NCBI GenBank assembly: GCA_026981985.1
Contig: JALSHZ010000118.1
Location: 1-35,373, forward strand
Direction of reading: 5' to 3'
Length of the DNA stretch: 35,373 bases
Source: Gammaproteobacteria bacterium
GTDB taxonomy: Bacteria > Pseudomonadota > Gammaproteobacteria > UWMA-0217
In this document: positions 14,477 to 23,118 of the stretch, in pieces
How the letters are laid out: each line of letters begins with the position of its first letter
Position numbering within the stretch: the first letter of the stretch is position 1
Program-made: the position numbers and the translations under genes
The notes under the pieces: model-generated
What the model saw: the letters and a program-made list of their open reading frames with translations, nothing else
Told to the model about the DNA's origin: nothing
Databases searched by the model: none

Positions 14477-16825
14477 TTACGGTAACGCAGCCGTTTGTAG
14501 TCTCGCTGCGCTGACTGCCGCCTGACCCAACGCCAGCCCGCCATCGTTTGGTGGCACACGCCGGTGCGTCAACACTTCTACTTGCTTATCAAAGCCCACT
14601 ACGACGGCCTCGAACAAGGTTCGGTTCTGAAACACGCCGCCACTCAATACCACTTTGTCTATGCTGTGCTGACTCAGTAATCGCGATCCCACTGCCACCA
14701 GTGCCGCAGCAAACCCATGATGGAAGCGATGGGAAATAATTGCCAGCGAAATACCACCTCGAAGGTCATCGAGCAGTTGCTGCCACATCGGCGCCGGGTC
14801 GATCACTGGCATGCTGCCGCTCTCCTCGATAGCAAACGTATAGGGTGAATCATCATTCACCTCCACCTGCAACGCTTCCAGCTCGATCGCCGCCTGACCT
14901 TCATACTGAATCTCATCCGCACATATCCCCAGCGCCGCCGCCACGGCATCGAACAACCGGCCAGAGGAGGAGGCCATTGGACTGTTGATTTCGCGTTCCA
15001 GCATCGCGTCGAGCGTCGCCAGCGGCTTGGCGGCGAGATTGGCCGCCAGCGGTAGGTCAGATGTCAGCGCGGTATCGAGCAGGCCGTTGATTTTCAGCTG
15101 TGCCCACAGGTTTCTCCACGGCTCACGCATGGCCTTGTCACCACCGGGCAGTGGGGCTGCCCGCAAACTCGCCAAACGGCTTGCCTGGCGATAGTCGCTC
15201 AATAAAAACTCGCCGCCCCATATCGCGCCATTATCACCATACCCCAAACCATCCAGGACGATACCAAGCACCGGCGATGCATCGAGGGGCACGCCATTTT
15301 CCGCCAAACAGGCAGCAACATGTGCGTGATGGTGCTGCACCTCGATCAGCGCCAGATTTTTTTCATTAGCGCGTTCGGCGCCCAGCCGGGTCGATAGATA
15401 ATCAGGATGGCGATCGACGACGATGGCCTGGGGGCGATGCTGATATAACTCGGAAAACAAATCGAGATTTTTGCGGTAATCCTCGCCGGTTGCGAAATTA
15501 CTCAAGTCACCCATATGTTGGGACAAAATGGCCTGGCCGTTTTTGACCAGACAAAAGGTATTTTTCAGCTCACCCCCCATCGCCAGCAGCTCGATGTCCG
15601 CGGAGAATCCCGCTGGCATCGCGACCGGCTCGGGTGCATAGCCCCGGGCACGGCGCAGCATTCGTAGCGTGCCACCCATGGTTCTGATCACCGAATCGTC
15701 GATGCGATTGGCGATATCCCGATCATGCAGCAGAAACGCATCAGCAATGCCCTGGAGCCTCGTGCGGGCATCCTCATTGTCGATGCACTGGGGTTCACTG
15801 CTGAGATTGCCGGACGTCAATACGATCGGGTGCTCAAGTTCGGTGAGCAGCAGATGATGCAAGGGCGAATAGGGCAGCATAAATCCAAGGCTACCCTGCC
15901 CCGGCGCCAATGGGCATGCCTCTTGCCGACTGCTGTCACGGCGTGGCAGTAAAACAACGGGCGCCGCAGGCGACTGCAATGCCGCCGCCTCATCGGGGCT
16001 GAGCTTGCACCACCGCCGAATCTGTGCCACATCACGGGCCATCAGCGCCAAGGGTTTTGCCGGGCGTCGCTTGCGCAGCCGCAACGCCGCCACCGCATCA
16101 GCATTGGCGGCATCCACCGCCAAATGAAATCCGCCGATTCCCTTGATCGCGACAATCTCACCACGGCGAATACGCATCGCCGCCTGCTGCAACGCATCGT
16201 CACGCGCCGCGGTTCGCTCACCCTGCACTTCAAGCCAGACCATCGGACCACAATCGGGACAGGCATTGGGCTGGGCATGGAAACGCCGGTCGGCAGGATC
16301 GTCGTATTCCGCTGCACAGGCCACGCACAAGGGAAAACTGGCCATCGTGGTATTGGCGCGGTCGTAAGGAATGCCACGAACAATGCTCAAACGCGGACCA
16401 CAGTGGGTACAATTGGTAAACGGATAGGCGAAACGCCGATTACCAGGGGTTGCCATATCGGCCAGGCAGGCATCGCAAGTGGCGGCATCGGCTGGCAACT
16501 GGGTGGAGACCAGCGAATCACGACTACTGGCAATCGAAAATGTATCGGGTATCCCGTCGGCGTCGAACAATTCGCGCTCGATAGCGGCAATCGACGCCAG
16601 CGGTGGACAGGAGGCGCGCAAGGTGGAAAGAAAGTTATCAATCTGTTCATCGCCACCATGAACCTCGATCAACACCCCCTCGCCGTCATTGCAGACCTCA
16701 CCAACCAGGCCAGTAGCACGCGCCAAACGCCAGACCAGCGGCCGAAACCCCACGCCCTGCACCGTTCCACGCACTCGGATACGTTCAGAGACCAATCGGG
16801 GATTCAGCTGGGGGGACGAAAGCAT
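14477..16825 (-). CDS. hypF: Hydrogenase maturation carbamoyltransferase HypF
   Basis: A 782-residue HypF of normal length. It uses carbamoyl phosphate and ATP to form carbamoyl-adenylate and passes the carbamoyl group to HypE. The domains in order are: acylphosphatase-like (about 15-100, RVRGTVQGVGFRP), two zinc fingers (C117, C120, C139, C142 and C167, C170, C189, C192), a YrdC-like domain (about 200-385) and a Kae1-like carbamoyltransferase domain with the metal site VQHHHAHVA. The ATG at 16825 has only a weak ribosome binding site. It is the first gene of the operon and diverges from hipBA across a 227-base region. A TATAGT box (16868-16863) is a candidate -10. Confidence 0.98.
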   Translation of the reverse strand: MLSSPQLNPRLVSERIRVRGTVQGVGFRPLVWRLARATGLVGEVCNDGEGVLIEVHGGDEQIDNFLSTLRASCPPLASIAAIERELFDADGIPDTFSIASSRDSLVSTQLPADAATCDACLADMATPGNRRFAYPFTNCTHCGPRLSIVRGIPYDRANTTMASFPLCVACAAEYDDPADRRFHAQPNACPDCGPMVWLEVQGERTAARDDALQQAAMRIRRGEIVAIKGIGGFHLAVDAANADAVAALRLRKRRPAKPLALMARDVAQIRRWCKLSPDEAAALQSPAAPVVLLPRRDSSRQEACPLAPGQGSLGFMLPYSPLHHLLLTELEHPIVLTSGNLSSEPQCIDNEDARTRLQGIADAFLLHDRDIANRIDDSVIRTMGGTLRMLRRARGYAPEPVAMPAGFSADIELLAMGGELKNTFCLVKNGQAILSQHMGDLSNFATGEDYRKNLDLFSELYQHRPQAIVVDRHPDYLSTRLGAERANEKNLALIEVQHHHAHVAACLAENGVPLDASPVLGIVLDGLGYGDNGAIWGGEFLLSDYRQASRLASLRAAPLPGGDKAMREPWRNLWAQLKINGLLDTALTSDLPLAANLAAKPLATLDAMLEREINSPMASSSGRLFDAVAAALGICADEIQYEGQAAIELEALQVEVNDDSPYTFAIEESGSMPVIDPAPMWQQLLDDLRGGISLAIISHRFHHGFAAALVAVGSRLLSQHSIDKVVLSGGVFQNRTLFEAVVVGFDKQVEVLTHRRVPPNDGGLALGQAAVSAARLQTAALP

Positions 16826-16865
16826 AGATCAGAGCGTATCACTCCTGGCCACACACCGGAAGACT

Positions 16866-16903
16866 ATATTCCGATTCAGGAAATTTTCGGAATATGATAT
16901 TCC
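16866..16903. promoter_or_regulatory. Operator-like half-sites and promoter in the hypF/hipBA divergent region
   Basis: Three copies of one half-site occur: ATATTCC (16866-16872), GGAATAT (16889-16895) and ATATTCC (16897-16903). The last two form the palindrome GGAATATGATATTCC. TATGAT (16893-16898) inside it, 17 bases after TTCCGA (16870-16875), is a likely hipBA -10. The first half-site overlaps TATAGT, a candidate hypF -10 on the other strand. HipB proteins bind inverted repeats over their own promoter, so this is probably the HipB operator. A second hipBA promoter candidate is TTTACG-17-TAATAG at 16981-17009. Confidence 0.55.
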
Positions 16904-17052
16904 AATATCGACCTTTACCCAGAAATTTCCAGATTTCCACCCAACAAGACTTTAGCCCAGAAAATTCGTCATTCCATGAGTTTACGTCCATAATAGTGCC
17001 CACTAATAGCAATAAAGACCACCAACATGAACGATATATCGGAACTCCCCAG

Positions 17053-17382
17053 ATGAAGCAAACGATACCGATTCCAGTCAGACGGGTCCTGCGCAAGCTC
17101 GGACAGGATATCCGTGATGCCCGACTCAGAAGACGCATTCCGACAGCGGTCATGGCTGAAAGAGCATCGATCAGCCGAACGACACTGAACAAGATCGAAA
17201 AGGGCGATCCTGGCGTTTCGCTGGGTAACTATGCCAATGTACTCTTTGTTTTAGGACTGGCAGAGCGGTTGGGCGAGCTGGCGGATGCCAAGACGGATAC
17301 TGTCGGACTTGAACTCGAAGAGGAACGGCTGCCACAACGCATCCGGACACCGCGTCGCCTTGGGCACAAGGGCAGTGCCTAA
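17053..17382 (+). CDS. hipB: HipB-like XRE-family antitoxin
   Basis: A 109-residue helix-turn-helix protein and the antitoxin partner of the downstream HipA. The HTH spans about residues 15-72 (LGQDIRDARLRRRIPTAVMAERASISRTTLNKIEKG). The C-terminal tail is basic (RLPQRIRTPRRLGHKG). Such antitoxins bind HipA and repress the operon through an inverted repeat; a fitting repeat lies at 16866-16903. The ATG at 17053 matches where the family begins; the frame is open 53 codons further upstream, but that part covers the promoter region. Its stop overlaps the hipA start by one base (TAATG), which couples the two. Confidence 0.88.
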   Translation: MKQTIPIPVRRVLRKLGQDIRDARLRRRIPTAVMAERASISRTTLNKIEKGDPGVSLGNYANVLFVLGLAERLGELADAKTDTVGLELEEERLPQRIRTPRRLGHKGSA

Positions 17383-18632
17383 TGGAAACCGAAGTTTTCG
17401 TTTACGTGGATATCGCCGGTAAATCGCGTTTGGCTGGACGACTATGGACACGTACACGTAAAGGTCGGGAAAGCGCTACCTTCGAATATGATCCGGGCTG
17501 GCTCGAATATGCAGACCGATTCTCTCTAGAGCCAGCGCTGACGCTTGGCCCCGGCCCTTTCCATACCCCGTCCGGCCGATCTCTCTTCGGCGCCATTGGT
17601 GATTCAGCTCCAGATCGTTGGGGGCGTGTGCTGATGCGCCGAGCGGAAAGGCGACGGGCGGCGCATGCGGGTGAAACACCGTGCAGCCTGATGGAGATCG
17701 ACTACCTGCTTATGGTCGATGATGAAGCCCGCCAAGGTGCATTACGTTTTGCCAAGCAAGAAGGGGGCCCGTTTCTTGCCGAACATGCAGCCACTCGCAT
17801 ACCACCCCTGATCGAGCTGCCACGTCTACTCTCAGCAGCGGAACATGTTGCTGGAGACATAGACAGCGACGAGGATTTGCGACTGCTGCTCGCCCCCGGT
17901 TCGTCGCTGGGTGGCGCTCGTCCCAAGGCATCCATTCGTGACCGGGATGGACATCTTGCCATCGCCAAGTTTCCACACAAGGACGACGAGACCAATGCAG
18001 TTTTGTGGGAAGCGGTCGCACTACGACTAGCAGAGAAGGCTGACATCCCAGTGCCAGACTGGCGAATCGAGCCAGTTGCAAACAAGGCGGTATTGGTGCT
18101 GCGCCGATTCGATCGAGTAAAAGGCCAACGTATTCCGTTTCTTTCGGCCATGAGTATGCTCGGAGCCAGCGACAACGAATCACGAAGCTACCTGGAATTT
18201 GTCGATGCGCTGCGCCGGTATGGGGCCAGCCTGAAACAGGATATGCATGCACTGTGGCGACGAATCGTTTTCAATATTCTGATTTCCAACACCGATGACC
18301 ATTTGCGCAATCACGCATTCCTCTATACCGGCCTGGAAGGGTGGCGCTTGGCCCCAGCCTACGATCTCAACCCAGTTCCCGTGGATATCAAACCCCGTGT
18401 ACTGACCACGGCTATCGATCTCGACGACAGTACGGCTTCATTGGACCTGGCAATGAGCGTGGCGGACTACTTTGCGCTAAGCGCAAACAAGGCGCGGGAA
18501 ATTGCGGCCGACGTCGGGCTGGCCGTGGCAACATGGCGTGAAGAGGCTGCACGAATAGGGCTGACAACAGCAGAAATTGAGCGCATGGCATCCGCGTTCG
18601 AACATCAGGACCTGAGAGAAGCTATATCATGA
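17382..18632 (+). CDS. hipA: HipA family serine/threonine kinase toxin
   Basis: A 416-residue HipA-type kinase. HipA toxins phosphorylate glutamyl-tRNA synthetase (E. coli) or related targets and induce persistence. The catalytic parts look intact: the phosphorylatable loop SSLGGARPKA (S175 corresponds to Ser150 of E. coli HipA), the catalytic aspartate in NTDDHLRNHAF (D305) and the metal-binding aspartate in PAYDLNP (D328). The N-terminal HipA_N domain carries GRSLFGAIGDSAPDRWGR, typical of the family. It overlaps hipB by one base and ends 24 bases before the convergent hupV. Nothing suggests decay. The target in this organism is unknown. Confidence 0.92.
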   Translation: METEVFVYVDIAGKSRLAGRLWTRTRKGRESATFEYDPGWLEYADRFSLEPALTLGPGPFHTPSGRSLFGAIGDSAPDRWGRVLMRRAERRRAAHAGETPCSLMEIDYLLMVDDEARQGALRFAKQEGGPFLAEHAATRIPPLIELPRLLSAAEHVAGDIDSDEDLRLLLAPGSSLGGARPKASIRDRDGHLAIAKFPHKDDETNAVLWEAVALRLAEKADIPVPDWRIEPVANKAVLVLRRFDRVKGQRIPFLSAMSMLGASDNESRSYLEFVDALRRYGASLKQDMHALWRRIVFNILISNTDDHLRNHAFLYTGLEGWRLAPAYDLNPVPVDIKPRVLTTAIDLDDSTASLDLAMSVADYFALSANKAREIAADVGLAVATWREEAARIGLTTAEIERMASAFEHQDLREAIS

Positions 18633-18656
18633 CGACCGCTTGCGCATGGCTGCACG

Positions 18657-20105
18657 TCAATGCACGGTACAAACCATGCAGGGATCGAACGAGCGGACGA
18701 TGTGCTGAATGGCGACATCAGTTTTACCATCATTCCCCACCACAGTGCCGACGAGGGCCTGTTCCAGCGCGCCGGGGGTGCCTTGGCCATCACGTGGGGA
18801 GAAATTCCAGGTGGTGGGTGCGATGATCTGGTAGTTCAAGATCCGCCCGTTGCGTACGCGTATCCAGTGTCCGAGGCTGCCGCGCGCGGCTTCGACCAGC
18901 CCTTCCCCCTCAGCTTCGTCAACCTCGGCTGCGGCGTGGCGGAACGGCGCTTTCGGATCGATCTGGCGAACCCAGCTTTCCATTTGTGGCACGAGCCGGG
19001 CGATCTCCAGCAAGCGACCAACGATACGGCCTTTGACGTTGCTGTCATGCGCTGAGGCCAGATCGAGCATCAACGGCTGCGCGTCGATGACTTGCCTTGC
19101 CTGGGCACCGACCTCCATGACCTGACGATCATAGCGGGGTGCCTTGCACCAGCTGTAACCGTCCTGCTGCTCCGGGTCGGGAGAAGTCGTGCCCAGCAAG
19201 GGATGCTTCGGGCCATTTTGCGACAGCATCCAGCTATGACTGATGTCTTCGGCAATCTGACTGCTATCGAACGACCCGACCCCCTGCACAGGATCAAACA
19301 AGCCGCGGGCAAACAAGTGGTCATCACCGACACCATAAGCCCCGTAGCTGAGAAAACGCGGCGGGATTCGCCCAAGGCGGTGGAGTTCCAGTGCATCGGC
19401 CAGCTGCAGAAAAGCGGCAAAATCGCTGCTGGCATGCGCCACCTGCCAGCGCGCCAGCACCTCAATCGAAGCAAGCTCTGCAACGGACTCCAGCGCATCA
19501 TCGAATAACTGCGTTTCAAGGAACTGCCGAAAGCCGCCGAGAATCGCCAGCAGCTCGACTTTTTGCGCAGCCGTCGGCGCGGTGGTAACGCCTGCAGGCT
19601 GGACGCTCATGGTGTGCGGCCATTTTCCAGCGAGGATGCCGGTGATATGCATGAATTCTGCGCGCGCCCTCAGCATCGACACCGCCGCCGAACCCTGCTG
19701 GGCTTTGAATCGTGCGGCAATCGCTCCATGCCAGGGCGCACTGGCATAGGCTTGCCGACAAAAGTCGGGCATGAAGAACAGGTAGAAATGCGTCAGATGA
19801 TCGGCAAGGTTTTCGCAGGCGAGAATCAGGTTGGTAACCAGTTCGGCATTGGGCGGCCGCTCGATACCTTGCGCAACCGCCAGAGCATTCGCTGCTGCAA
19901 TCGACTGTGATACCGAGCAAATACCGCAGATACGCGGCGTATAGACCAGCGCATCCTCGGCAGGCTTGCCCTGCAAAATCTGCTCGAAGCCGCGATACAG
20001 CGGCGAATTGACCCAGGCCGCGCTGACCTGCCCGTCCCTCAACTCGACTTCGACTTCGAGATCCCCCTCGACGCGGTTGAACGGCCCATACAACTTACGT
20101 GTCAC
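18657..20105 (-). CDS. hupV: Regulatory (H2-sensing) [NiFe]-hydrogenase large subunit HupV
   Basis: A 482-residue large subunit of a cytoplasmic sensory hydrogenase (group 2b type, HupV/HoxC). The Ni-Fe ligands are present as two CxxC motifs: RICGIC (C60, C63) and DPCMVC (C476, C479). The protein ends TVH directly after the second motif, with no C-terminal extension. Regulatory hydrogenases lack this extension and need no maturation protease, unlike HupL at 31724. Its start overlaps the hupU stop by 11 bases. It is the last gene of the hupT-U-V unit, converging on hipA. The H2 signal goes through HupT to HupR. Confidence 0.96.
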   Translation of the reverse strand: MTRKLYGPFNRVEGDLEVEVELRDGQVSAAWVNSPLYRGFEQILQGKPAEDALVYTPRICGICSVSQSIAAANALAVAQGIERPPNAELVTNLILACENLADHLTHFYLFFMPDFCRQAYASAPWHGAIAARFKAQQGSAAVSMLRARAEFMHITGILAGKWPHTMSVQPAGVTTAPTAAQKVELLAILGGFRQFLETQLFDDALESVAELASIEVLARWQVAHASSDFAAFLQLADALELHRLGRIPPRFLSYGAYGVGDDHLFARGLFDPVQGVGSFDSSQIAEDISHSWMLSQNGPKHPLLGTTSPDPEQQDGYSWCKAPRYDRQVMEVGAQARQVIDAQPLMLDLASAHDSNVKGRIVGRLLEIARLVPQMESWVRQIDPKAPFRHAAAEVDEAEGEGLVEAARGSLGHWIRVRNGRILNYQIIAPTTWNFSPRDGQGTPGALEQALVGTVVGNDGKTDVAIQHIVRSFDPCMVCTVH

Positions 20106-21099
20106 CGGCTTTTTTCCTTTGTCCTGGCGGGGTCACGATGATGCTTGCCGTCGCGTTGTCTTTCAAACGCTGCGGGGTGGCCGCTTTCGACAGCGAGGCC
20201 AGCGCAACGAACCATGCCTTGGGCATATCGGTCGGCAAGCCCACCGGGATGCCGGCAATCTTCGGCGTATCGGTAAAGCGATGACGCGGTGACTCGAACT
20301 CGGGCGCGGTGCAATTGATACAGGGGTAACCGCCATCGAGACAGGAACCAGCGCCGTTCCAGGGTCGAATATTGCAATCAGCCCGGGCCTGGGTGCCGAG
20401 ACAACCCTTGTGCTCCATCATGCAGCCCTTGTCGCCCAATTGCTCCGCACTGGCCTTGTATTCATAGAATTCGTTGCGCGCGCAGCCATGATGCACCAGA
20501 TGATCGGTATAGGTAGTGGGCCGGGAAAGCTCGTCCAGCGCATCGGCATCAACATCACCCAAGGCCAACTGTGCCAGCAAATCCGTGACCCAGTCCGGAT
20601 GCGTGGGACAGCCCGCGACATTGATCACGGGATAGCCCGCCGGCGACCGCCAACCATCACCCAGCAGGCCACCGGGGCGCTTGCCCTCATACTGCAAACC
20701 AATGGCATCGCCCGGATTATCACCCGCTGCGGTAATGCCGCCAAACGCTGCGCAGGAACCGATGGCAATGGTATGACGCGCTTTTTCGGCGAGCTTTGCC
20801 AGCCACCACATCATCGGCTTGCCCGTGCCCGCCAGCATATGAAAACGCCCCGTGCCATTGGGCCCGCGCATGACCGAGCCTTCCAGACAGAGTGCATCGA
20901 GCGCCTGCTCCCCCGCCACGATGGCCTCCAGCAGCGCTACGAATTCATCCAGCGAGGCCTCACTGAGTGATGGATGCCACAGCAACTCAATGCCGGCACT
21001 GCGCAAGCGGGTGTAGAGGTCGGGCGCTTCGGCATTCAGCAGTGACATGCTGCAACCACCACAGCCACCGGATTGCAGCCACAACACGGTAAAACTCAT
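20095..21099 (-). CDS. hupU: Regulatory [NiFe]-hydrogenase small subunit HupU
   Basis: A 334-residue iron-sulfur small subunit of the H2 sensor. The N-terminus MSFTVLWLQSGGCGGC contains the first cluster ligands (C13, C16) and has no twin-arginine signal, so the protein stays in the cytoplasm. Further cluster motifs are GSCAAFGG, VAGCPTHPDW, HHGCARNEFYEY, KGCLGTQARADC and PCINC. The proximal site has GCGGC rather than the six-Cys pattern of HupS. Regulatory hydrogenases are oxygen-insensitive by a different route, a narrow gas channel. It overlaps hupT by four bases and hupV by 11. Confidence 0.96.
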   Translation of the reverse strand: MSFTVLWLQSGGCGGCSMSLLNAEAPDLYTRLRSAGIELLWHPSLSEASLDEFVALLEAIVAGEQALDALCLEGSVMRGPNGTGRFHMLAGTGKPMMWWLAKLAEKARHTIAIGSCAAFGGITAAGDNPGDAIGLQYEGKRPGGLLGDGWRSPAGYPVINVAGCPTHPDWVTDLLAQLALGDVDADALDELSRPTTYTDHLVHHGCARNEFYEYKASAEQLGDKGCMMEHKGCLGTQARADCNIRPWNGAGSCLDGGYPCINCTAPEFESPRHRFTDTPKIAGIPVGLPTDMPKAWFVALASLSKAATPQRLKDNATASIIVTPPGQRKKAGDT

Positions 21100-22451
21100 G
21101 AGCGAACCTCCCCCACCGGGAAACTCAGCGTGAACACGGCACCACCAGCCGGATCATTCTTCACGGTGAGACTGCCATTGCACTGCTCCGTCGCCAGACC
21201 GTAGCTGATATACAGCCCCAGCCCGGTGCCCTTGCCAACGGGCTTGGTGGTAAAAAAAGGGTCGAATACCCGCAGCAGATCATCTTCGGCAATACCCGGA
21301 CCATTATCGTGAATCGTCACCACCGCCTGGCCCTGGCGTGCCGCCAGCGCCACATCGATGCGCGGTTGATCCAGCTCCTCGACAGCATCAAGCGCGTTTT
21401 GCAGCAGGTTGATCAGAATCTGCTGGATATAGCCTTCGCTGGCCTGGACGACGAGACGTTCCGGCACATCGAATAAAACCTGTGGCGGCGTGCGCGCCGA
21501 TTTCACCACCCAGTGCACCGCGCTCTTCACCAGGCTGACGAGATCGAACTCACCAACCGAATTGTTTTTCGGTGCAGAAAAACGCCGCAACTCCTGGACG
21601 ATATCGCGCACCCGCTCGGCACCTTCCAGTGACCCTTCCAGCAACGGCCCAATATCGTCGAGGATGTGGTCGATCTTCAGCTCGGCACGCAATTTTTCCC
21701 GCGCCTCGACCGAGATATTCCGATGCACCTCGTCGAGATACTGGCGAAACCGTGATTCATAACTGCGCAGCGCGTGCATGTTGCCGAAGACGAAACTGAT
21801 GGGATTATTCAGCTCATGCGCCACCCCTGCAACCAGGCGGCCGAGGGACGCCATCTTCTCGGACTGAATCAGCTGATTCTGCGCAGCCTTGAGCTGTTCA
21901 TGAGCCGCTTGCAGCTCGCGATAAGCGCGGCGAATCTCATCCAGTGGACGGCCCGTCAGCACCGACCCGAGCAAACGCCCGTCATGGGCATAATGCGCCT
22001 TACAGGTAACAGCCATCAGCACAAGCTCCCCCGAGCTATCGAGCATGCTGACCTCGCAATCGATCAGGTCGCCGGAACGAATCTTTTCCGGGAACTCATT
22101 GACCAACGGTGCTACCGACGGTGGGAACAATATCGACAACGGCTTGCCCTGAAGCGCCTCGCCGCGCTGCCCGATCAACCGCTCCAGCGTCTGATTGACG
22201 CGCTGAATCTTGCCATCGATATCTGCCACGACGAGTACATCGTGCATCGACGACAGCACGCTCTCGATAAACTGCTGCGCCTGCTCCAGCTCTTCATTTT
22301 TCTTTTCCAGCTCGACCTGATAAGTCACCAGATCGGCATAGATCGCATCCATCTGCTGGATCACATCAATCCAGGCATTATCCGTCATCTTCTCATCGAG
22401 ATTCCCGGCGACAGCGCAGGCAGAAATAGACGGGGAGGAATGCGTATTCAT
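21096..22451 (-). CDS. hupT: Sensor histidine kinase HupT (HoxJ-like) of the H2 sensing system
   Basis: A 451-residue soluble histidine kinase with no membrane segment. A coiled coil (about 35-62, rich in E, K and Q) leads into a PAS domain (about 62-170). A second coiled coil follows, and then the phospho-acceptor box with H212 (GVAHELNNPISFVFGN). The ATPase domain has N, G1 and G2 boxes (NLLQNALDAV, DNGPGIAEDD, GKGTGLGLYIS). In Rhodobacter capsulatus and Ralstonia the partner HupUV/HoxBC binds the PAS-containing region, and in R. capsulatus the kinase phosphorylates HupR and turns it off without H2. It overlaps hupU, so sensor and kinase are co-expressed. ATG at residue 22 is a possible alternative start. 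Confidence 0.95.
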   Translation of the reverse strand: MNTHSSPSISACAVAGNLDEKMTDNAWIDVIQQMDAIYADLVTYQVELEKKNEELEQAQQFIESVLSSMHDVLVVADIDGKIQRVNQTLERLIGQRGEALQGKPLSILFPPSVAPLVNEFPEKIRSGDLIDCEVSMLDSSGELVLMAVTCKAHYAHDGRLLGSVLTGRPLDEIRRAYRELQAAHEQLKAAQNQLIQSEKMASLGRLVAGVAHELNNPISFVFGNMHALRSYESRFRQYLDEVHRNISVEAREKLRAELKIDHILDDIGPLLEGSLEGAERVRDIVQELRRFSAPKNNSVGEFDLVSLVKSAVHWVVKSARTPPQVLFDVPERLVVQASEGYIQQILINLLQNALDAVEELDQPRIDVALAARQGQAVVTIHDNGPGIAEDDLLRVFDPFFTTKPVGKGTGLGLYISYGLATEQCNGSLTVKNDPAGGAVFTLSFPVGEVRS

Positions 22452-22621
22452 GGCATTTCAGTGGATTGGTGATGGCTCATGGCCGGAAGGAACATCCTAT
22501 ACGACTGACATCGTATCAAACTGCGGAATATCGTTGCCTGCTCCCCCCAATTGAGCCGTCGAAACTGGCAACGCTCCCCATAACGCCTAATAGTGCCTCG
22601 AATAGCTTGCGATGCCTGGCC

Positions 22622-22918
22622 TCATGGAAGATACCGATCTATTTCCAGCGCACCATGAAACACTCCAAGAATATCAATTACCCTGTTACTCACCGATAAA
22701 TATGCGATTCTGTAATGCCCATAGAGCAATATACGAACTTCGCCATCTGGCTCGGAACGGTACTTATACCCTATCTCCGGGTGATCCTTGAGCAATTGCG
22801 CCTTTGCATATATTCCTTCCACAACCCCGGCTGCTGCGATGGGATCGTCTTGGGAAATATATTCGTAGATGTCTTTCAGCCATGTTTCCGCCTCGGCCGT
22901 CCATCTTATTTCTGCCGT
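22622..22918 (-). CDS. RelE/ParE family toxin with apparent ACG start (or start-codon loss)
   Basis: The frame encodes a complete ParE-like toxin of 98 residues, starting (M)AEIRWTAEAETWLKDIYEY and ending ILGVFHGALEIDRYLP. The conserved C-terminal part IRILLYGHYRIAYL is present. In this family the protein normally begins MAEIRWT. Here the codon at that place is ACG (22918-22916), and no ATG, GTG or TTG occurs in frame between the upstream stop and a GTG at 22822. Starting at that GTG would remove the first third of the fold. It overlaps the antitoxin by 13 bases, as expected for a coupled pair. Either ACG is used through coupling or the toxin is silenced by a start mutation. Confidence 0.7.
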   Translation of the reverse strand, partial: TAEIRWTAEAETWLKDIYEYISQDDPIAAAGVVEGIYAKAQLLKDHPEIGYKYRSEPDGEVRILLYGHYRIAYLSVSNRVIDILGVFHGALEIDRYLP

Positions 22919-23091
22919 GAGCGGATTCGATGCGCTATTTCCTCATTCGACACCACACGCCCTTTCCGAGAATCCTCAAGACCACGTTCCACCATCCGTT
23001 CGAACGTCAGTTCACGCAAGATTTCCTCATATGTCGCATCATCTGGCTGCGACTCGATTACTTTTTTCATCTTTTCCTTGACTATTGCCAT
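22906..23091 (-). CDS. Antitoxin partner of the RelE/ParE toxin
   Basis: A 61-residue acidic and basic small protein: MAIVKEKMKKVIESQPDDATYEE, then ILRELTFERMVERGLEDSRKGRVVSNEE. This resembles the small antitoxins that I remember being paired with toxins of the MAEIRWT type; they have a helical DNA- or toxin-binding region and a disordered C-terminus. GGAGGC lies upstream of the ATG. An inverted repeat over the likely promoter (23119-23155) fits autoregulation. The pair sits between hupR and hupT, splitting two halves of one signalling system. The gene name cannot be given with certainty. Confidence 0.75.
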   Translation of the reverse strand: MAIVKEKMKKVIESQPDDATYEEILRELTFERMVERGLEDSRKGRVVSNEEIAHRIRSRQK

Positions 23092-23118
23092 AGAGCCTCG
23101 CCTCCAATATTTAATCGG

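Noticed and set aside
16894-17052. N-terminal extension of HipB by 53 codons
   Set aside because: It would begin inside the operator palindrome and has no family similarity; ATG 17053 fits the known HipB length.
17027-17056. Nine-codon leader ORF whose stop overlaps the hipB start
   Set aside because: The arrangement could couple translation, since hipB lacks a strong ribosome binding site, but so short a frame arises often by chance and nothing else supports it.
18657-21099. HupU/HupV as a second energy-yielding hydrogenase
   Set aside because: The small subunit has no Tat signal, the large subunit has no C-terminal extension, and the genes overlap hupT; all point to a sensory hydrogenase.
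22622-22822. 66-codon toxin starting at GTG 22822
   Set aside because: It would lack the first third of the ParE fold; the upstream frame encodes the missing part in full.
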